From Dysidea avara (lineage: Eukaryota; Porifera; Demospongiae; Dictyoceratida; Dysideidae), in assembly GCF_963678975.1 (NCBI RefSeq), contig NC_089280.1:13405280-13469279 (forward strand): DNA of 64,000 bases, in the 5' to 3' direction. Below are positions 59,301-64,000 of the stretch, piece by piece; within the stretch, counting starts at the first letter, position 1, and each line of letters starts with the position of its first letter. The notes beneath the pieces are model-generated. The model made no database searches. It was given only the letters and a program-made list of their open reading frames with translations, and was not told the DNA's origin. Both the position numbers and the translations under genes were made by a program.

Positions 59301-60378
59301 TGCAGCCAGATCACTTTTTGGGACTCCGAGATTAAGTGGAGCCTTCTTTTTAAAGGCTCGATCCACCCCTGCCAATTAATGCAAGGTGACCCTGCAAGTA
59401 CCTAATCTGGCAGTGCCCACCCCTTTGCATAGAGAAAGGGTCTATAGTCACTCTAGCATTCAAATTTGTAGTGTGGTACAGAAACAGGTAACATACACCA
59501 ATCTACGAAACTTTTTTTCTGACATCTATTTATATTATTGCTTTATAACACCAGTATTGTATAGTAAGGTTATTTATTAAGCACATATTTGTTGTTAAGT
59601 GCATACAAATTTTAACCATCATATGGCTGATAAGCACACATGGCCTAATGTGAGGCTCAATTGCAATATGAGACAAAGCTAAACATGGGAAGAAAATCTG
59701 GAAGTACTGGAAAATTGGAGTTTCCTTGAGTGCTTACATCTCCATTGTTCACTATGCATATAGCAAACAAGCCTTCTAGATTGCGACATTGTTTTTCATC
59801 ACAAAGGATTTCACCCAGAAATGAAGTCAAATGTATATCCTTATACACTGGCATGGTGATCATGAATACTCTAGTGATTTATTTGTTAAAGAATGCACTT
59901 TTATGTGTTTATAAATATATGCATGAAGTGTGATATTTTATAGGAACACATATTTAGTGTTTGTATATAGAAATCTTTATTTTATTGGTTGTAATTATAT
60001 GCACTTGTGGTTGTTTTTATAGGTTTGTGGTTGTTTTTATAGGTTTTCATGTATTAGGTAATTTATATTGTAAGTCTTCTGGTTTAAAGTATTAATTTAG
60101 CTGTTCTTTTTGTATTGTTCTATTGTTACTGTACCCAGTGCATTAGTTGTGTATTCTATTGATTAAAACTGTTGTTGCTAGTGTTGTTGTCAGTGTATAA
60201 ACTCTAAATATTTTAACACCTTAATTATTTATTAGGTGCATACATCTAACATTTAGTATGATTTTTATAAAAGTTTCTCCAAACTATGTATGCGCTATAA
60301 TAACCAGACTCGATATTACATGTACAAAAAGTACAGATGGTGCAGTGCTCAGAATATATAGTTACTATTTAATTACTT
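59301..60378. other. Gene-free stretch
   Basis: No gene was recognised. A perfect 20-bp tandem duplication GGTTTGTGGTTGTTTTTATA lies near 60003-60042. The word CTTTGCATAGAGAAAGGGTC (about 59423) has a partial inverse near 61385-61405. Confidence 0.45.
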
Positions 60379-60379
60379 A

Positions 60380-60902
60380 ACTACTGCCAAGAGTATATAA
60401 TAGTATCTAAGAGTATCGAACGGGTGTATTACCCGTGATTAAAGATTGCATAAAGTAACACACTGTGTTACTTTACGCAATGGATATTTCAGTAATGTTC
60501 GTTTATATTGCCATTAAGGGTTGCTGTATTTAGCCCCAATTCAGCCACTAAACCAAGCAAAAACATGATAGCGTTAAAGGGAATCGCCTAGTGTTAAAGT
60601 TCTGGCACTGCCAAGCGGATCCTGAAGGCGTGGCAACATGCTTGTTTGTGCAACCATTGTTTTAGCGAGCTGAAGTTATCTTGGGTCCTTACTACACTTT
60701 TCTAGTGCAATAACTGTTGAATACTTGGTTGAATAACACGGAAAACTGGTGCATAAAGACCCGTTGCCACAAACGCATTTCAAATTACCATTTTGCATAA
60801 ACGAACAATTACTGAAATATCCGTGTTACTTTATGCAATCATTAACTACGGGCTAATACACTGTTCAACACTCTTGGTTTCTATTATATACTCTTGCTAC
60901 TA
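60380..60902. mobile_element. Non-autonomous element with about 150-bp TIRs
   Basis: The left arm (AAGAGTATATAATAG...GGTGTATTA...GATTGCATAAAGTAACAC...GGATATTTCAGTAAT) is matched by the inverse at 60770-60902. The left arm has an extra ~20 bp (ACTGTGTTACTTTACGCAAT) that makes a local hairpin with the neighbouring sequence. The interior is non-coding. Confidence 0.8.
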
Positions 60903-62470
60903 TACACGTGTAAAGAGCTTACAACAAAGTTAGTTACATGAGATTAAAATTTATGGGGCAGGCTAAAAGTTTAGAACACTTAGCTACACTATGCAGGGAC
61001 ACAAATAGTGAAGGGTATACAGTAAAATTGTTCCAAAAGAAAAGTTTTCAGTTGCTTGCTTTAAAGAGTCTATAGCTACATAGACAAAGTTTTGTGAAGA
61101 TGAGATATAATTGTATTAGTCGCCAATAGAATTTTCTTTAAAAGAACAAACTATGCAGAGGTAATAAATAACCTTGTACGGCTAGTTTCCTGGAACTGCA
61201 GAACTGATAATGCTACTTAATCAACATGGATTGGAAGGAGTCTTCGGATAAGTTACCAGCCATTTGTTACCCTATAATACTAAGTTTTGAACTACTTGTA
61301 TTATTTTATGTTGTTAACAAATGCCCATTCTTGTTGCCATTATTGTGACATCATTGTTACATATTGTTAGAGTGACCCAGCAGACCCTTATTCTCTATGC
61401 AAAGGGGGTATAGGCACTTCCAGAGTAGCATGCATGCATTATACGTACTTGAATTGTCACTACAAGGGACTCAACTGATTGTCATGTATTACACAGGTCT
61501 CCAATATGTTAGTCTGTCGCTCTAACGGTTAGCTGCATAAAACAGATAATAAATTTTGTGATGTTTGTTTTCGAGTTACCATAGATATTATACAACTAAG
61601 TAGCCAGGCTAATGCATGTAAGGGTTGTTTTTGTTTTGCTAAAACTGACAAAACATTCTTGCTGACATTTAAGATATTTACGTACATTCCATGCGTTGCT
61701 AGCTAGCCATAACGAAAACTCTTAATGAAATAACAATACAAAAAACGAAACCGGGCCACGCCCCCAAAATACAAAAAAAATTCGGAAATGTATTACGAGT
61801 ATTGGGAAGACAATGAAAATTTCGTTTACTACTGCTCTTCACACTTCGTGCAAGTACCTTTCTTTAAAAAAACGGTCGGCTTTTACATCAGAAGCTAACA
61901 TACTACACGTGTACAAATTTATAGCGCCATACCTATAGGGCAAGTCTCCGCTATTTTTCGATTTGCGATAGTCACTATCGATTTCTCCCAATAGTTTTTG
62001 TATGGCAATTGTATTGTGGTTTTGGGTTATCGTGCGAAAAATGTTCCTGCGAATATTTGCTGTACGGTAGAACAATTTTACGGTCACAATCGTGTTCTCC
62101 AGTGTCTGGGGTATACTTTGATGCCAAAGTCTTTGAATTTATCTTGGCGGGATGCTCCGCTATTTGACGTTGAAGTGAAGCGATGAACGTAAACACTAAC
62201 ATTTCACGACGCGTACCAAGTTTCTCGCCTCACCAGGACCTCTATCTGTCCATTTCAGCCAGGATTCGGTGAGTTTAGCACTTCACCATGACAATTGTGT
62301 GTGAATGTGAGGTGGGGACATCTGTAAAGGTTCCCTAAGCAGATATAATAGGCCGGCTGTTTTGCATAAATGATTATCAATCCCGGTGAATCGAGTATAA
62401 ACGGCTATTAATGTGTGAAAAACGTTCTATCCTTCTAGATAAAGACATTTTCTTTGACGCGCTAAGGCTG
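60903..62470. other. Upstream region of the terminal LINE; no gene assigned
   Basis: The stretch 61850-62230 is more CpG-containing and has overlapping 75- and 82-codon minus-strand frames that resemble nothing I know. It may be the 5' UTR/promoter of the LINE at 62662 or unrelated unique DNA. A possible splice-like pair (CATTTCAG at 62259, GGTGAG at 62270) is too weak to call. Confidence 0.35.
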
Positions 62471-62661
62471 TATGACCTACTTCTCTCTCATCACCTCCAA
62501 CCTAAATAAGCTGTGGTACCGTGGTGAAAAGTGTGTAGATAACGGTACAAAGGAAGGTTTGTTTGCTTTCAGTACGTACAGTTGTCTCGTTCGCGTATAT
62601 TCGCAGCTGCTGGTCACCCTCAGTTGGCAACAATTGGAACTGAAAGTAGACTCTGAAGCGG

Positions 62662-63667
62662 ATGGCATCGCTGGGAAACAATCCATCCAAACGAAAGAGA
62701 CCAGAGGATTCCCCCTGACGATTCCAGTAAGAGCGTAGATGTTTGCCGTCATTGCAGCAAGAAATGTACTAAAAAAAGTGAGGCTGTTCAATGTGATTTG
62801 TGCTGTTCGTGGCTGCACGCATCTTGCGAAGGTCTAAGTAAAGACGAATATAAACTGCTTACTCAATTAACATCCACTGTTGAAAATGTTATGTACTACT
62901 GTAAGTTTAATAAGTGTGAAACGCGCTCCAAGCAGCTTATGTTCGGTTCAATTAGTAAAGCACTTTTCCCACCGGCTGACAGCTCTGAAACCAGCACAGC
63001 AACGGAACAGAATTGTTTATCTAAGACTCTGACTGACCTTAGTGAGAAAATTGCTGATTTGACTATCAAACAACAAACACTACACAACTCAGTGCAATCT
63101 ATATCCTCCAAATTTGTTGAGTCTGCTGTTAACATGGACACTGGTGCTCCAGCTCAATCCATCACTCAAGGAGCTGGTCCATCTAGTAATGCTTTAGACA
63201 TTATAGATGAGATGGCAGATAGAGATCGAAGGAAAAATAACATTGTCGCATACAATTTCCCGGAGTCCACTGACCGAAACGTTGATATTCAATCATTTAA
63301 GTCCCTAAGTGACACAGTTTTCAAATTGGATCTGGATGTAACCAAGGCTATTCGTTTGGGACCAAAGATCCCTAATAAACACAGACCATTACTATTGACT
63401 GTTGAAGATGTTGACGACAAGACTTTCATGCTCTCTCATTCTCATTTTCTGAAGCGACACGAACAGTACAACAAAGTATACCTTGTCCCTGATAGAACAA
63501 GACTTGAACGTGCTAAGCACAAAAGGGTTGTTGACGAGTTAAAACAAAGGAAGGCCAATGGAGAAACTAATCTGATAATTCGTAATGGCATTATTTCACA
63601 GAGACAACCCCGTGTAAATATAATTGCTGAAACCACCAACACTCAGCAGGCTACTAATTGTTCCTGA
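62662..63667 (+). pseudogene. LINE ORF1 protein, one-base frameshift near the start
   Basis: The natural start is the ATG at 62662 (MASLGNNPSKRKRPEDSP), but the frame meets a stop at 62716 after a run of five C (62711-62715). With one C fewer it would continue into the long frame that ends at 63667. That frame first encodes a PHD-like Cys/His finger (CRHCSKKC...CDLCCSWLHASC, 62744-62830), then a coiled-coil-like stretch (TDLSEKIADLTIKQQTL). The RNA-binding core follows, RKNNIVAYNFPES...AIRLGPKI...RPLLLTV...VYLVPDRTRLER, as in ORF1 proteins of CR1/L2-type LINEs. ORF1 proteins bind the element RNA. The lesion could be real or a homopolymer sequencing error. Confidence 0.82.
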
Positions 63668-63692
63668 TAGAAGTCTTGCTGATTCTTCAGTA

Positions 63693-64000
63693 ATGATAAG
63701 TAATACAATGTTAAGAACTTTGTATACAAACGCTGATCAGTTTTTAAATAAGCGTGATCTTCTTTCAGCTCAAATTACAGGTAGCCACCCCCCTGACATA
63801 ATTATTATTACCGAATTGCTTCCTAAATCACCAAATTCTACTGTTAGCTCAGCTCTACTGGCACTTCCTGGATATTCTCTTTACGTTAACTTTGATCCAA
63901 ACACATATACCCCTGTCACCTCTCACATACGCGGAGTTGGAATATTTGTCTCTGAGAAGCTGCAGGCTCATCAAGTATTTTTTCACTCACCTGATCTTGA
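63693..64000 (+). CDS. LINE ORF2, apurinic-type endonuclease N-terminus (partial)
   Basis: An ATG at 63693 opens a frame to the window edge without a stop. The product LYTNADQFLNKRDLLSAQIT, then PPDIIIITELLPKS, GYSLYVNF and GVGIFVSEKL fits the first half of the apurinic/apyrimidinic-like endonuclease of non-LTR retrotransposons (N..K...L, DIIxITE with the catalytic Glu). The frame is already open upstream of the ATG and overlaps the end of ORF1 by a few bases. The reverse transcriptase should follow outside the window. Confidence 0.85.
   Translation, partial: MISNTMLRTLYTNADQFLNKRDLLSAQITGSHPPDIIIITELLPKSPNSTVSSALLALPGYSLYVNFDPNTYTPVTSHIRGVGIFVSEKLQAHQVFFHSPDL

Overview
This window is animal nuclear DNA, most likely from a sponge (demosponge-like). 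The genes encode metazoan proteins (an ATF6-type bZIP factor, TIPRL, monoglyceride lipase, an astacin). They are split by introns that are often only about 49-53 bp. The DNA is AT-rich and crowded with small non-autonomous transposons and non-LTR retrotransposon debris. Gene models were assembled by eye from splice sites, reading phase and family similarity.

Layout: 1-13.4 kb is repeat territory. A roughly 31-bp tandem repeat comes first, then a nested giant inverted repeat (1641-13378) built from two related modules, A and B. It encloses a long 24-26-bp minisatellite and carries a 5'-truncated restriction-enzyme-like-endonuclease (RLE) LINE. At 13.6-15.6 kb (minus) is an intronless gene that fuses an astacin metalloprotease domain to six UBR-box zinc fingers, the most unusual protein here. 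From 16.7 to 22 kb there is a run of MITEs and LINE fragments, including one open 647-codon reverse transcriptase.

From 22.8 to 30.3 kb (minus) lies a complete 14-exon ATF6-like gene (455 aa: bZIP, one membrane span, conserved lumenal domain), with several MITEs and microsatellites in its introns. At 30.9-31.9 kb is a TIR element. At 32.2-34.5 kb (plus) is the 3' end of a gene for a putative tail-anchored protein. At 35.4-37.2 kb (minus) is a complete 6-exon TIPRL gene, head-to-head with an unrecognised 168-aa gene (37320-40539, plus).

From 40.6 to 53.1 kb two monoglyceride-lipase copies lie in direct repeat on the minus strand. The left copy carries a nonsense codon and a lost splice acceptor, so it looks like a pseudogene. 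The right copy is open in every exon found. Between them lie a LINE fragment, a long hairpin and a perfect (CTG)231 tract. From 53.5 to 60.9 kb there are hAT-type MITEs with clean 8-bp target duplications, a decayed RLE-type reverse transcriptase split by another transposon, and further TIR elements. The right end (62.66-64 kb) is the start of a two-ORF LINE (ORF1 with a 1-nt frameshift, then the start of the ORF2 endonuclease) running off the window.

No tRNA, rRNA, CRISPR array or bacterial-type operon was seen. The strongest leads are the astacin-UBR fusion, the giant inverted repeat, the (CTG)231 tract, and a short palindromic motif that recurs inside several unrelated MITEs.
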